Source: Rhodobacteraceae bacterium bin131 (GTDB taxonomy: Bacteria > Pseudomonadota > Alphaproteobacteria > Rhodobacterales > Rhodobacteraceae). From it: a stretch of DNA of 64,000 nt. The stretch spans positions 1-64,000 of the forward strand of contig MPNP01000002.1 of NCBI GenBank assembly GCA_002239085.1, in the 5' to 3' direction. The position numbers and the translations under genes were made by a program. Each line of letters begins with the position of its first letter. The first letter of the stretch is position 1. The notes beneath the pieces are model-generated. The model saw only the letters and a list, made by a program, of their open reading frames with translations, searched no databases and was not told where the DNA came from. Shown piece by piece: positions 35,774 through 45,321 of this stretch.

Positions 35774-36637
35774 TTAGCTCACATTTTGTAGCGATTGTTG
35801 TGACTTCAGAAACTCCTCTTTAACCGCTTTTTCACAAGCTAAAGCCAATGCTTTTCGATCGTTATAATCGGCAACTTTAATCGGGGGACAATAGACAGTT
35901 TTAACTACTCCGCCTCGTGGAGCAGAAAGAATCTTTGTGAGGTGTTCAGCGAAAAAGACATCGTCCTGCCACCATGCATAGAAAGAGTCAACTTTATTTT
36001 TGGGTGCCTTGTAATAAACGGAAACAGGCTGAATAGAAAGTTCTTCATACAACTGATTTTCAAAGAAAGCCGCAAACAAGGTGGATTTAAATGGAACAAC
36101 CTCAAGCCCGTTTGTCGTCGTCCCCTCCGGAAAAAATAAAAGAGTGTCACCTTGGCTCAAGCGTTGATAGAATATCCCCTTTTGGAATAATGATTGCCCC
36201 CGATTCCGTTCAATGAAAAGAGTTCCAGTCGCTACTGCGAGAATGCCAATTCCAAACCAAGAACGGATCTCATGTTTGGCAACAAAAAATATTCTCTGTT
36301 TGGCATTGAGTACAAATATATCCAACATCGACGGATGGTTAGCAACAACAGCTCCACGGCCTTTAAATGGTTCACCACTAGTTTCGCGCTTCAAACCAAT
36401 GATAAGAAGACTCAAGTAGCAAACAATTTGGGTGATATAGGGAGTAATTTTTCGACCGAATGGCCATTCAAATAACCTTACGAGCATGAAGATAACGAGC
36501 CCAAAGTAAATTGTACATAAAAGTAGAATAAGCCGAAAGGCCATTCTGAAAAAGCCAATGAAACCCATATTCTGAAAAAAGCGTAACGCTTGGGCTTTAA
36601 TTTGGTGGGTTGTGATCTTTTCCAACAATATGCTCAT
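35774..36637 (-). CDS. olsA: 1-acyl-sn-glycerol-3-phosphate acyltransferase (OlsA-like)
   Basis: PlsC-family O-acyltransferase of 287 aa. NHPSMLD is the catalytic HX4D motif, and FPEGTTT the substrate-binding motif; IERNR lies between them. Two N-terminal hydrophobic segments anchor it in the inner membrane. It overlaps the upstream GNAT acyltransferase gene by 41 nt, the olsB-olsA pairing that makes ornithine lipids: OlsB forms lyso-ornithine lipid and OlsA adds the second acyl chain. A general phospholipid PlsC role cannot be excluded. Confidence 0.82.
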   Translation of the reverse strand: MSILLEKITTHQIKAQALRFFQNMGFIGFFRMAFRLILLLCTIYFGLVIFMLVRLFEWPFGRKITPYITQIVCYLSLLIIGLKRETSGEPFKGRGAVVANHPSMLDIFVLNAKQRIFFVAKHEIRSWFGIGILAVATGTLFIERNRGQSLFQKGIFYQRLSQGDTLLFFPEGTTTNGLEVVPFKSTLFAAFFENQLYEELSIQPVSVYYKAPKNKVDSFYAWWQDDVFFAEHLTKILSAPRGGVVKTVYCPPIKVADYNDRKALALACEKAVKEEFLKSQQSLQNVS

Positions 36638-37397
36638 AATGTGATTTGCGGGTTTGTGACATGCGAAGAGTGTCCATCAACACACAGACATCAATTGTAT
36701 TAAATTGGTAGTCAATATAAGCCCCATCTCCAACAAATCCACCTAAACGCAGGTACGCCTTGATTAAAGCAGGCAATTGAACAATCGCAGCAACGCGGTC
36801 AATTTTTTCTTTAGGGATAATATTAATCGAAGCCGAGGTGTCGCCAATGGACTTGACCGTAAGATTTTTTGGCGCTGCATGCCAATGGTGCAGGTAGGAT
36901 AGAGGCTTCGCAAAATTGGCGACCACTGTTCCATGAAAACTTGCCACCCCAAATAGGATTTCGATTTTGTGTTTTATGACATATCCGGCAAGCCCATTCC
37001 AAAGTTGAAACATGAATGTTCCTCCTCTGTAATCAGGATGAACACAAGACCTTCCGAGTTCTAATAATTTGCGACCAGAATTAATCAGGGAGGTTAAATC
37101 AAATTCTGAACTTGAGTAAAAACCATTATTTTTGAAAGCGATATCACCACGAAGGAGACGGTATGACCCAATAACATGATCTAACGATGCCTCTGGAATA
37201 TTAGTGTCAATCAACACAAGATGATCCGAGAATTCATCAAAAGGATCAATTTCAAAACGATTTTGATGATCAACCAAGGGGCCGTTTCCACCTAACTCTT
37301 CTACAAAAACTTTGTAGCGCAATCGCTGAGAAGCAAGTAAATCTTGTTCATTTGAAACAAGATTTAACCGATAATTGCTATCTTCCCGACGCATAAT
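36597..37397 (-). CDS. olsB: L-ornithine N-alpha-acyltransferase (OlsB-like GNAT)
   Basis: Acyl-ACP-dependent GNAT-like acyltransferase, 266 aa from ATG 37397. Family landmarks: LRYKVFVEELG near the N-terminus, DEFSDHLVL, GSYRLLR, ELGRSCVHPDYRGG and the GDGAYIDYQFNT ending. The frame is open to a TTG at 37442, but the extra 15 residues have no family counterpart; neither start has a good ribosome site. It makes the first step of ornithine lipid synthesis, a phosphate-free membrane lipid used under phosphate limitation. Confidence 0.82.
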   Translation of the reverse strand: MMRREDSNYRLNLVSNEQDLLASQRLRYKVFVEELGGNGPLVDHQNRFEIDPFDEFSDHLVLIDTNIPEASLDHVIGSYRLLRGDIAFKNNGFYSSSEFDLTSLINSGRKLLELGRSCVHPDYRGGTFMFQLWNGLAGYVIKHKIEILFGVASFHGTVVANFAKPLSYLHHWHAAPKNLTVKSIGDTSASINIIPKEKIDRVAAIVQLPALIKAYLRLGGFVGDGAYIDYQFNTIDVCVLMDTLRMSQTRKSHYEHIVGKDHNPPN

Positions 37398-37458
37398 TGG
37401 GTTAAACAAGGTATTCACAATTACTACTGAGTGACCTTGCAATCAGTTAGAAAATGAT

Positions 37459-37641
37459 TCAAAGATTATCCTCTATGTATTCTTCTAAAATAACTTCTTC
37501 AGAGTTAATAACGACTTTTCCATTGTGGTCAAAATTGGCCGTAATTCGGTTGTTAATGCTTGATTGCACTTGACCAACACCCCACTCAGGATGTTCAGGA
37601 TTAATCACTAAATCCCCTGGTTCAAAATAGTTTTTTGACAC
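37459..37641 (-). CDS. DUF3553 family small protein
   Basis: A 60-aa protein with the DUF3553 pattern: FEPGDLVINPEHPEWGVGQVQS followed by a short beta-rich part and an acidic C-terminus. The fold resembles a CarD/KOW-like SH3 barrel. Common as a single gene in alphaproteobacteria, function unknown. It lies 9 nt from the carbonic anhydrase-like gene and is probably co-transcribed with it. Confidence 0.8.
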   Translation of the reverse strand: MSKNYFEPGDLVINPEHPEWGVGQVQSSINNRITANFDHNGKVVINSEEVILEEYIEDNL

Positions 37642-37650
37642 GATATTTCA

Positions 37651-38181
37651 TTATTTGATAGCAACAAAAGAAGATTTATACCGCTTCAAATTTGCTTGGT
37701 AATGAAGCGCAGCAGTCATAAAATCCTCATGCTCTGCTTGAGAAATAGTTCTGACAAATTTTGCCGGTGACCCCATAAAAAGTGAGTTGGCAGGGATAAC
37801 TTTACCCTCGGTTACCAGTGAACAAGCCCCAATAACACTGTTTTGACCTATCTGAACACCGTTAAGAATTGTGGCATTCATTCCAATCAGTGCACCATCA
37901 TCAATTACACACCCGTGTAGCATGGCCCGATGACCCACTGTGCAATTCTTCCCGATTGTCAATGGAAAGCCCATATCGGTATGCAAAATACTACCATCTT
38001 GAATATTTGTCCCTTCACCAACGACAATTGGTTCATTGTCACCTCGCAAGACGGCTCCAAACCAAATCGTTGTATTTGATTCTAGAGTAACATTACCGAT
38101 TAACTGAGCATTTTCAGCAATCCAGTAATTTTCATCGGGAGGTAAACTGGGTTGAATCCCTGATAATGAGTAACAGGTCAT
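37651..38181 (-). CDS. Gamma-carbonic anhydrase family hexapeptide-repeat protein
   Basis: A left-handed beta-helix protein, 176 aa, YrdA/PaaY-like. Zinc-ligand histidines are in SILHTDMG and TVGHRAMLHGCVI, with repeated hexapeptide units (LIGMNATILNGVQIGQNSVIG). Many members are zinc or iron carbonic anhydrases; others hydrolyse thioesters. Its start overlaps the gmk stop by 4 nt. Confidence 0.85.
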   Translation of the reverse strand: MTCYSLSGIQPSLPPDENYWIAENAQLIGNVTLESNTTIWFGAVLRGDNEPIVVGEGTNIQDGSILHTDMGFPLTIGKNCTVGHRAMLHGCVIDDGALIGMNATILNGVQIGQNSVIGACSLVTEGKVIPANSLFMGSPAKFVRTISQAEHEDFMTAALHYQANLKRYKSSFVAIK

Positions 38182-38825
38182 CGGTAATTACTTTCAAATT
38201 CTTTTTTTAGTTTTTCAACAAAATCAGATAGGCCGCACATGCGTTTACGCTTCAGTCTTTCCGCAATGACTATTTTTGCAATCTGGCTAAAAACTTCATC
38301 AAGTTGATTATTGACGAGAACATAATCGTAATCTTTCCAGTGTTTAATTTCTTCATAGCAATCTTGCATGCGTCTAGACATCATAGCGTGTGAGTCCCCC
38401 CGGCGTCGCAATCGCTCATCTAATGCCTTAATTGAGGGAGGCAAAATAAATATTGAGATTACATTTTCTTTAAATTTAGAATTTTTGATTTGGCTCCCTC
38501 CTTGCCAGTCAATATCAAATACAATATCGTGATTATTTCTGAGACATTGTTCAATGTAGTTGACGGGAGTACCGTACAAATTCCCAAAAACGGTTGCGTA
38601 CTCTAAAAATTCTCTATTGTTAATTTTATTTTTGAATTTTTCTTCCGTGAGAAAAAAGTAGTCCTTGCCTTCTTGTTCATTATCGCGTGCCGGTCGAGTC
38701 GTTGCCGAAATTGAGACCCGAATTGAGGAGTCCCATTTGGCGAGTTGTTTAGCAAGAGTTGATTTACCTGCTCCGGAAGGGGAAGAAAGAATAATCAACA
38801 AACCATCTTGGGGTTTTTTGTACAC
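38178..38825 (-). CDS. gmk: Guanylate kinase
   Basis: GMP kinase of about 215 aa, giving GDP. P-loop SPSGAGKST, the GMP-binding ISATTRPARDNEQEGKDYFFL and the lid segment RLRRRGDS are all present. The frame is open to TTG 38843, but GTG 38825 has AAAGGA at a proper distance and is preferred. It starts a short operon with the gamma-carbonic anhydrase and DUF3553 genes. Confidence 0.92.
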   Translation of the reverse strand: MYKKPQDGLLIILSSPSGAGKSTLAKQLAKWDSSIRVSISATTRPARDNEQEGKDYFFLTEEKFKNKINNREFLEYATVFGNLYGTPVNYIEQCLRNNHDIVFDIDWQGGSQIKNSKFKENVISIFILPPSIKALDERLRRRGDSHAMMSRRMQDCYEEIKHWKDYDYVLVNNQLDEVFSQIAKIVIAERLKRKRMCGLSDFVEKLKKEFESNYR

Positions 38826-39078
38826 AATATTGTCCTTTACCAACTGCTCGTTTCTTTACTATTTCAATGTTCTTAATCGTCTCGATATAATTTCTTTATC
38901 CATAAATAAGAATGAAAATACATAAGTGTAACTCAACAATCTAAGTGGTCTGTTATTTGGTAAAATTGGTATTAAGTAAAAAATGATGTCTTTGTCCAAA
39001 GGATATTAGTCATCTTGACCACTACTAACAACCAATATACGCAAACAATGGGTCTAAAAATCTTTTAGTAATTCTTGA

Positions 39079-39852
39079 ATGACTTCTTTGATATTACCTT
39101 CATCCAATCCTTGCATAAGCAAACCTGATATTATCTTTGTGAATCCCCAGCTTGGGGAAAACATTGGTTCTGCGGCTCGTGGTTTACTTAATTTTGGCTT
39201 TACCAATATCATTCTCGTTAATCCTCGTGAAGGTTGGTTAACGTCCCAAGCAATAGCCCGGTCAAGTGGCGCCGGGAATTTGTTAAGCGAAGCAAGAATT
39301 TATCCTGATTTAGAGTCGGCTATCGCAAACTATACGTATGTTTTTGCGACAACTATCCGGTCAAGGGGTTTATCTAAACCTGTGGTCTCGCTTGAAAAGG
39401 CCATGAACCACGCAGATCAAATAATTCAGAAGAGGGGTCAAGTTGCCTTTTTGCTTGGTCCAGAACGAACTGGGCTGACTAACCGAGATATTATCTATGC
39501 CAATGACTATGTCTCAATCGCTACCAATCCCGATTTCAGTTCAATAAATCTTGCTCATTGTGCTCTTTTGTTAGCTTATGAGTGGAATAAATTAATCAAT
39601 TGTAAATCAACTGAGCAAAGTGAATCAAAGCAAACAAAATTAGCACCGGTGATAGCCAAACTTACTCTTGCAGTGCAAATGATTGATGATTTGAAAAAGA
39701 CCGATTACTTTAGGCCCAAAAATAGAAAAGATTCTATGGAAGAGTACTTAAAAAACCTATTCATTCGGCTTGACTTGACGGACGGAGAAGTCAAAACACT
39801 CCATCGCATTAGAAAAGCACTGCAAACAAGCAACGCCAACAACATAGATTGA
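39079..39852 (+). CDS. trmJ: tRNA (cytidine/uridine-2'-O-)-methyltransferase TrmJ-like (SPOUT)
   Basis: A 257-aa SPOUT methyltransferase acting on the tRNA anticodon loop (position 32 in E. coli TrmJ). The three SPOUT motifs are visible: NPQLGENIGSAARGLLNFG, FLLGPERTGLTNRD, and the C-terminal knot INLAHCALLLAYE. TrmJ is separated from other SpoU enzymes by its C-terminal dimerisation tail, present here. Precedes ctaA by 15 nt. Confidence 0.86.
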   Translation: MTSLILPSSNPCISKPDIIFVNPQLGENIGSAARGLLNFGFTNIILVNPREGWLTSQAIARSSGAGNLLSEARIYPDLESAIANYTYVFATTIRSRGLSKPVVSLEKAMNHADQIIQKRGQVAFLLGPERTGLTNRDIIYANDYVSIATNPDFSSINLAHCALLLAYEWNKLINCKSTEQSESKQTKLAPVIAKLTLAVQMIDDLKKTDYFRPKNRKDSMEEYLKNLFIRLDLTDGEVKTLHRIRKALQTSNANNID

Positions 39853-39867
39853 ATAAAGGCTATAGAA

Positions 39868-41016
39868 TTGACTCGAAATCGTAAAATCTTTGAAGATGTC
39901 GGTGGTAGTAAAAACCAATCGAATCCCCTAGACATTGTTTCTCAAGCAAGCCAAACCTCCTCAGAAACCAAAAAAGAAATCAGAATTTTTTTGGTTTGTT
40001 TGTTTGTATTAGTTCTTGGTATGGTTTTTGTTGGTGGGTTAACTCGGCAAACTGACTCGGGATTATCGATCACCGTTTGGGAACCGATCAGAGGATTTAT
40101 TCCTCCAATTACAGCCGCAGACTGGGAAAGTGAATTCAGTAATTACCAAGAAACTGCTGAATTTAAACTTGTTAACAACACCATGCAACTAGCGGATTTT
40201 AAAGTCATTTATTGGTGGGAATGGGGCCATAGGCAACTTGGTCGAATTGTTGGCATTGTATTTATTATGGGCTTCTCGTGGCTCTATTTTACGAGGCAAA
40301 TAAACCAGGTTTGGTCTCAGCGTCTCTTATTACTTGGCGGTCTTGGATTGTTTCAGGGCATTGTTGGGTGGTGGATGGTAACAAGTGGATTGCAAGCAAC
40401 AACAACTGATGTCGCATCCTATCGATTGGCAACACATCTGACGATTTCAGTCTTGATCTTAGTTTTGATTTATTGGAATTTTCTGAAAACGAGAATCGCC
40501 AACTATGAATTACTACAAGCCCGAAGATATCGTGAAAGACGTATAGAAACAGCTAGTATGGTGATGATCGTTGCTTTATTTTTGCAAGGAATTTTAGGAG
40601 CCCTGATGGCCGGAATTGATGCAGGATTGGGATTCCCGACTTGGCCATTGATGAATGGTGAGTTTTTACCGAGTAACAGCTTTGATTATAGTCCGTGGAT
40701 ACTAAACTTTATTCAGAATCCGAGCCTTGTGCACTTCAACCATCGGATGGTTGGTTATTTGATTGTTCTTGCTGGCCTTTGGGTGTTTTTTATTAGTCGA
40801 ATATCGCCTTATGCAAAAACTCGTCAATTCGGGTTATTGGGAAAAATTACGATTATTGTACAAATCATTTTTGGTATCGCAACCGTATTGACATCGGTCT
40901 CTATGGGCCTAGCAGTTCTACACCAGCTCTGGGCAATTTTAATTATGATCATTTATGTCAATCTTTTATTTTGTAGCCGGTATCCAGAACAAAAATCTGT
41001 TCGCAAGGGGAACTAA
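39868..41016 (+). CDS. ctaA: Heme A synthase (Cox15/CtaA)
   Basis: Eight-helix membrane protein, 382 aa, oxidising the C8 methyl of heme O to give heme A for cytochrome c oxidase. GGLTRQTDSGLSITVWEPIRG is the alphaproteobacterial/mitochondrial Cox15 signature. Heme-ligand histidines are expected in WWEWGHRQLGR, YRLATHLTIS, VHFNHRMVGY and AVLHQLWA, all present. TTG start with AAAGG upstream. Its stop overlaps the next start by one base. Confidence 0.9.
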   Translation: MTRNRKIFEDVGGSKNQSNPLDIVSQASQTSSETKKEIRIFLVCLFVLVLGMVFVGGLTRQTDSGLSITVWEPIRGFIPPITAADWESEFSNYQETAEFKLVNNTMQLADFKVIYWWEWGHRQLGRIVGIVFIMGFSWLYFTRQINQVWSQRLLLLGGLGLFQGIVGWWMVTSGLQATTTDVASYRLATHLTISVLILVLIYWNFLKTRIANYELLQARRYRERRIETASMVMIVALFLQGILGALMAGIDAGLGFPTWPLMNGEFLPSNSFDYSPWILNFIQNPSLVHFNHRMVGYLIVLAGLWVFFISRISPYAKTRQFGLLGKITIIVQIIFGIATVLTSVSMGLAVLHQLWAILIMIIYVNLLFCSRYPEQKSVRKGN

Positions 41017-42494
41017 TGCAGAGTTTAGAGGAATTAAAAGCGTATGTCCGTGATATTATGGCACTGGAATATGTTGCTGGAATACTCAACTGGGATAGTG
41101 CGACGAATATGCCGCGATGTGCTGTTGAGCAGCGAGCTGTTAGTATCGGGGCATTAAGTGTTGAATTACATAATCGTAAAAAATCACCGCGCATATCCGA
41201 ACTACTTGCCAAAATAGATGAAAGCCAATTATCGCAATCCGACCAAGCGCAAGTCAAAGAAATAAAAATATTTCATAACCGTGCTCTAAAAGTTCCAGAA
41301 GATTTAGCACGGGCTATTGCTGAATCCACTGAGCGTGCGGAAGCTCAATGGCAGATTGCACTCCAGGAAAATTCGTTCCAGCTTTTTTTGCCTGATCTTA
41401 AAAATGTCATTGGTCTCAAAAGAGAGGAGGGGGATGTGCTTGCCCGTGATGGCAACCGATACGATGCTCTTCTGTCTGATTATGAAACGGGAATGACCCA
41501 AGAAAGCTTGGATGCGTTATTTAGTCAATTACGACCACGTCTCATTGCCCTAAGGGATAAGATAATGGGGTGTGATAGATCTGGAACCACTTTTACCGGT
41601 AAGTTTCCCAAAGAAAAGCAACTCCAACTTGCACAATTGTTGGCACAAAAATTTGGGTATGATTTAAACAACGGTCGGATTGATTTGGTCGTCCATCCAT
41701 TCTGCTGTGGGAGTGGAAAGGATGTCAGAATTACAACTCGGATTGATGAAAATGATCCGCTTAATTGCCTCTATTCAACGATTCATGAATCGGGACATGG
41801 TAGCTATGAGCAAAATGTAAGAGATGAATACAATCTCACTGCAATAGGCGGGGGAACCTCGTTTGGAGTGCATGAGAGTCAGTCGCGAATTTGTGAAAAT
41901 CAACTTGCTCGTAGCAAATACTTTACTCAATGGCTATTCAAGGAATTCAATAATACTTTTGGGGAAATTGGCTCTTTCACCGAGTGGGACTTCTATCGTT
42001 ATATTAACCAAGTCAAGAAAGGGTTTATCCGTACTGAATCAGACGAAATCCAGTACAATCTCCATATCATCCTTCGCTATGAACTTGAGCGCGACCTTGT
42101 TTCCGGCTCTTTGGAAGTCAATGACTTGGAAGACGCTTGGAATCAAAAGTTCAAAATAAATTTTGGTTATGAGGTTCCACAGCCAAAATTGGGAGTTTTA
42201 CAAGATGTTCATTGGTCGTATGGATTGATTGGTTATTTTCCAACCTACACGCTTGGGAACGTTTATGCCGGTTGCTTGTATGAAGCACTTCAAAACAAAT
42301 ATCCTAAGTTAAATCACTATCTTACGAAAGGTGATCCTTCGCTTGCCACCCGATGGTTAAAGAAACATGTTCAGCAATATGGCGGATTAAAGGAACCCAA
42401 GGAAACGATTCAAGACGCTACTGGTAAAGAAATTAGCCCAGAACCTTTACTCCGGTACCTTGAGGAAAAATTCACTGAACTCTATGAACTATGA
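41016..42494 (+). CDS. Carboxypeptidase Taq family metallopeptidase (M32)
   Basis: Zinc carboxypeptidase of 492 aa that trims C-terminal residues from peptides. Zinc motif HESGH with His257, Glu258 and His261; the family segments ILNWDSATNMPR at the N-terminus, DVRITTRI and GVHESQSR are present. Coupled to ctaA (TAATG overlap), convergent with a crotonase gene 11 nt downstream. Confidence 0.9.
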   Translation: MQSLEELKAYVRDIMALEYVAGILNWDSATNMPRCAVEQRAVSIGALSVELHNRKKSPRISELLAKIDESQLSQSDQAQVKEIKIFHNRALKVPEDLARAIAESTERAEAQWQIALQENSFQLFLPDLKNVIGLKREEGDVLARDGNRYDALLSDYETGMTQESLDALFSQLRPRLIALRDKIMGCDRSGTTFTGKFPKEKQLQLAQLLAQKFGYDLNNGRIDLVVHPFCCGSGKDVRITTRIDENDPLNCLYSTIHESGHGSYEQNVRDEYNLTAIGGGTSFGVHESQSRICENQLARSKYFTQWLFKEFNNTFGEIGSFTEWDFYRYINQVKKGFIRTESDEIQYNLHIILRYELERDLVSGSLEVNDLEDAWNQKFKINFGYEVPQPKLGVLQDVHWSYGLIGYFPTYTLGNVYAGCLYEALQNKYPKLNHYLTKGDPSLATRWLKKHVQQYGGLKEPKETIQDATGKEISPEPLLRYLEEKFTELYEL

Positions 42495-42505
42495 ATAGAT
42501 TTTGA

Positions 42506-43303
42506 TTATTTTTGTTTGTCCCAAATGGGTGCACGCTTTTCAAGAAAGGCATTGATCCCTTCAATTGTGTTTTGATTTTCAAGATTGGTTACCATCACAT
42601 CCCCTGCAAATTGGTAAGCGTTCTCAAGGGTCATATTGGCCTGCTCATAAAATGCCTCTTTCCCTATTTTGACGACTTCAGTTAACTTTGAAGCAATTGT
42701 CAAAGCCATTTCTTTGACGTTTTCAGCAAGTTCATTATCGGGGACAACTTTATTCACGAGTCCAATATTGTGAGCCGTTTGGGAGTCAATAATTTTCCCC
42801 GTGCAAAGGAGTTCAAAAGCAACTTTTCTTGGAACATTACGTGTTAAAGCAACCATCGGGGTTGAACAGAATAAACCAATATTGACACCATTCACTCCGA
42901 ACTTGGCGCCGTGTCCAGCGATCGCGAGGTCACATGATGCAACGAGTTGACAACCAGCAGCAACAGCAACGCCTTGAACTTGGGCAATGACAGGCTGCGG
43001 AATTTGCTTAAGTTTAATCATAAGCGAAGAGCACAGTTCAAAAAGTTGCTTTAAATCATTTTTCCTAGACTCTTGATTACAATCTTGAGTGGATAATTCT
43101 GCTAAATTGTGACCTGCACAGTAAGCCCGACCATTGGCCTTTATTACGACACACCGAACGTCAGGGTTCTGTTCAATCTCACCCAAATACGATAAAAGAG
43201 TATTCATCATTTGTTCTGATAGAACATTGAGTTGTTCAGGTGAGTTTAATGTCAGGTAGGCGATATTATCTTCAACATTTGTAAGAACAAGCTCGTTCAC
43301 CAT
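42506..43303 (-). CDS. Enoyl-CoA hydratase/isomerase family protein, catalytic acids replaced (ECHDC3-like)
   Basis: Crotonase-fold protein, 265 aa. The CoA and oxyanion parts are normal (NGRAYCAGHNLAEL; VAVAAGCQLVASCDLA). The two hydratase glutamates are missing: Gln119 stands where the first is expected, and Gly139 where the second is (FGVNGVNIG). This pattern is like ECHDC3-type proteins, whose reaction is not clear, so hydratase activity is doubtful. Divergent from a thioesterase gene. Confidence 0.8.
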   Translation of the reverse strand: MVNELVLTNVEDNIAYLTLNSPEQLNVLSEQMMNTLLSYLGEIEQNPDVRCVVIKANGRAYCAGHNLAELSTQDCNQESRKNDLKQLFELCSSLMIKLKQIPQPVIAQVQGVAVAAGCQLVASCDLAIAGHGAKFGVNGVNIGLFCSTPMVALTRNVPRKVAFELLCTGKIIDSQTAHNIGLVNKVVPDNELAENVKEMALTIASKLTEVVKIGKEAFYEQANMTLENAYQFAGDVMVTNLENQNTIEGINAFLEKRAPIWDKQK

Positions 43304-43348
43304 TTGACTCTCCAGAAGTTAAAATTTCAAATTACGTATGAGGATATG

Positions 43349-43759
43349 ATGTTACCCAAAATGACAACGAAGCAATTAATTAAGTTAATCAACGATGAAT
43401 TTCCTCAATCAGCAGGTTTAGTATCAAATATAGAACTTGAAAAGGAATTTCTAAAGTTGGAAATGCCTACTGATAACCGACATTTGAGACCCGGCGGGTC
43501 TGTGTCAGGTCCGACTATGTTTTCCTTAGCTGACCTCGCCATGTATTATCTCGTTTTACTTTATGTGGGTCCAAAGACTCATGCCGTCACGACAAATTGT
43601 TCAATTGATTTTATGCGTAAACCGGTCCCTGGTAAACTTATTGCTAAGGCTCAACTGTTGAAACTTGGAAGACGACTTGCTGTAGGGGATGTTTTGATTT
43701 ATAGCCAAGGACTAATTGAACCGGTAACGCATGCGACATTAACCTATTCATTACCCTGA
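43349..43759 (+). CDS. PaaI-family hotdog thioesterase
   Basis: A hotdog-fold acyl-CoA thioesterase of about 136 aa. LRPGGSVSGPTMFSLADLAMYYL and TTNCSIDFMRKPVPGKL match the PaaI/acyl-CoA thioesterase pattern, with the acidic residue in SLADLA on the long helix. I choose the ATG at 43349 after GAGGA; nearby ATGs at 43346 and 43364 are alternatives, and the open frame upstream has no support. Divergent from the crotonase-like gene, so both may act on acyl-CoA. Confidence 0.75.
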   Translation: MLPKMTTKQLIKLINDEFPQSAGLVSNIELEKEFLKLEMPTDNRHLRPGGSVSGPTMFSLADLAMYYLVLLYVGPKTHAVTTNCSIDFMRKPVPGKLIAKAQLLKLGRRLAVGDVLIYSQGLIEPVTHATLTYSLP

Positions 43760-44096
43760 CCCAACACCTTGTTGGTCAATGAATACAAACAAAAAACATT
43801 GCTATCAAAGAAAAACAAATAGAATTCGCCGTTGATTATGTCTTTATCGCGATATCATTTTTGATAGTCATTAATTTCACTTTTATGAAGAATCACAAAA
43901 ATAGTCAATTGATGGTGGCAGAAAGCCAGTAATTTAAAATTAGGTTTAAAAAATATAAAATGTCGGCTTGAAAGTATCAGGTCAAAGCCCATCTTTAATG
44001 GCTGTTTTAGAGGGGAAATAAAGGTTGGCATCGGTTTTGATGAAACCTATATAACGCCTAATAGTTAATTTGCTTTAAACAAGGAAAGAGTTTCTG
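43760..44096. other. Intergenic region upstream of rplM
   Basis: About 340 AT-rich bases. A weak hairpin near 43986-44004 (AGCCCAT/ATGGCT, then GTTTT) may end the thioesterase transcript. The rest should hold the ribosomal-protein promoter, which I cannot place confidently. Confidence 0.35.
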
Positions 44097-44567
44097 ATGT
44101 CAACGTATACTGCACGACCAGCAGATATTGAAAAAAAATGGATATTGATTGATGCTGAAGGACTAGTGTTAGGGCGTTTAGCATCGTTCATTGCAACGCG
44201 TCTTCGGGGTAAGCATCTTGCGCGTTTTACTCCCCATATGGATATGGGCGATCATGTCATTGTGATAAATGCTGATAAGATTAAATTTACAGGAAATAAA
44301 CTTAAAGATAAAACTTATTACTGGCACACAGGTTATCCCGGGGGTATCAAAAGCCGAACTGCATCACAGATTCTGGAAGGAAAACATCCTGAGCGAGTGG
44401 TCGCTAAAGCCGTTCAAAGAATGCTTCCGTCCAACCGACTGTCCCGAAAATTATTAACACACCTTAAAGTATATACTGGAACTGAACACCCGCATGAGGC
44501 CCAGCAACCCACTTTAATTGACTTGGGTGCCATCAATAAAAAAAATAAACGGAGTAGAATTTCATGA
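44097..44567 (+). CDS. rplM: 50S ribosomal protein L13
   Basis: L13 of 156 aa, normal length. [45 protein letters not shown] and [21 protein letters not shown] are typical. Its stop overlaps the rpsI start (ATGA), the near-universal rplM-rpsI pair. Confidence 0.97.
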   Translation: MSTYTARPADIEKKWILIDAEGLVLGRLASFIATRLRGKHLARFTPHMDMGDHVIVINADKIKFTGNKLKDKTYYWHTGYPGGIKSRTASQILEGKHPERVVAKAVQRMLPSNRLSRKLLTHLKVYTGTEHPHEAQQPTLIDLGAINKKNKRSRIS

Positions 44568-45052
44568 GTGAAGCAGAGGCCTTGTCTGAAACAGGCGAAG
44601 AATTAAATGAGACCGCTTCCCCCGAAGTTAATGAAGAAATCAAAGTTGAACCTGTTCGAGATTCATTAGGTCGTTCCTATGCAACTGGTAAGCGTAAAGA
44701 TGCCATCGCACGAGTATGGATTAAGCCAGGAAAGGGCAAGGTTATCGTCAATAAAATTGATTATCAAAAATATTTTACCCGCCCAGTCTTACAGATGATC
44801 ATCCAGCAGCCCTTTAAACTCGTTAGTGTTGAGGAGCAATTTGATGTGATGGCGACCGTTAAAGGCGGTGGCCTTTCTGGACAGGCAGGGGCCTTAAAAC
44901 ATGGTATATCCAAAGCCCTTCAACTCTATGAACCAGCCTACCGGCCGGCTTTGAAATCAGCTGGATTTTTAACACGAGATTCACGTGTTGTTGAACGGAA
45001 AAAATACGGAAAAAGAAAAGCGAGAAAGAGCTTCCAGTTTTCAAAACGCTAA
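44564..45052 (+). CDS. rpsI: 30S ribosomal protein S9
   Basis: S9 of 162 aa. After an acidic N-terminal extension of about 40 residues, seen in alphaproteobacterial S9 proteins, comes the core: [35 protein letters not shown] and the C-terminus [24 protein letters not shown] with the final Lys-Arg that contacts P-site tRNA. Confidence 0.96.
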   Translation: MSEAEALSETGEELNETASPEVNEEIKVEPVRDSLGRSYATGKRKDAIARVWIKPGKGKVIVNKIDYQKYFTRPVLQMIIQQPFKLVSVEEQFDVMATVKGGGLSGQAGALKHGISKALQLYEPAYRPALKSAGFLTRDSRVVERKKYGKRKARKSFQFSKR

Positions 45053-45321
45053 AACATCTACCGAACAAATTAGCCTTATGAGCCGAAAAAAATTAAAGTG
45101 CTCAACTCTTTGCGACATGAATGTTTTACAGAATGTTGCATAATCTGATATTCAAAGTAGAGTAAAAAATACTTTCTTGAGCCCAACCTATGTTTGATGA
45201 GCGGATTATTTCTGCAAGTTAAATTGTCTTTGGGTTGTCACTTAACTGCTCGGTAGTTTTTATCAAACCGAATGACATACTGGGTCTTCTAGTACCGTGG
45301 TCAAAGTAAAAAAATAATGAA

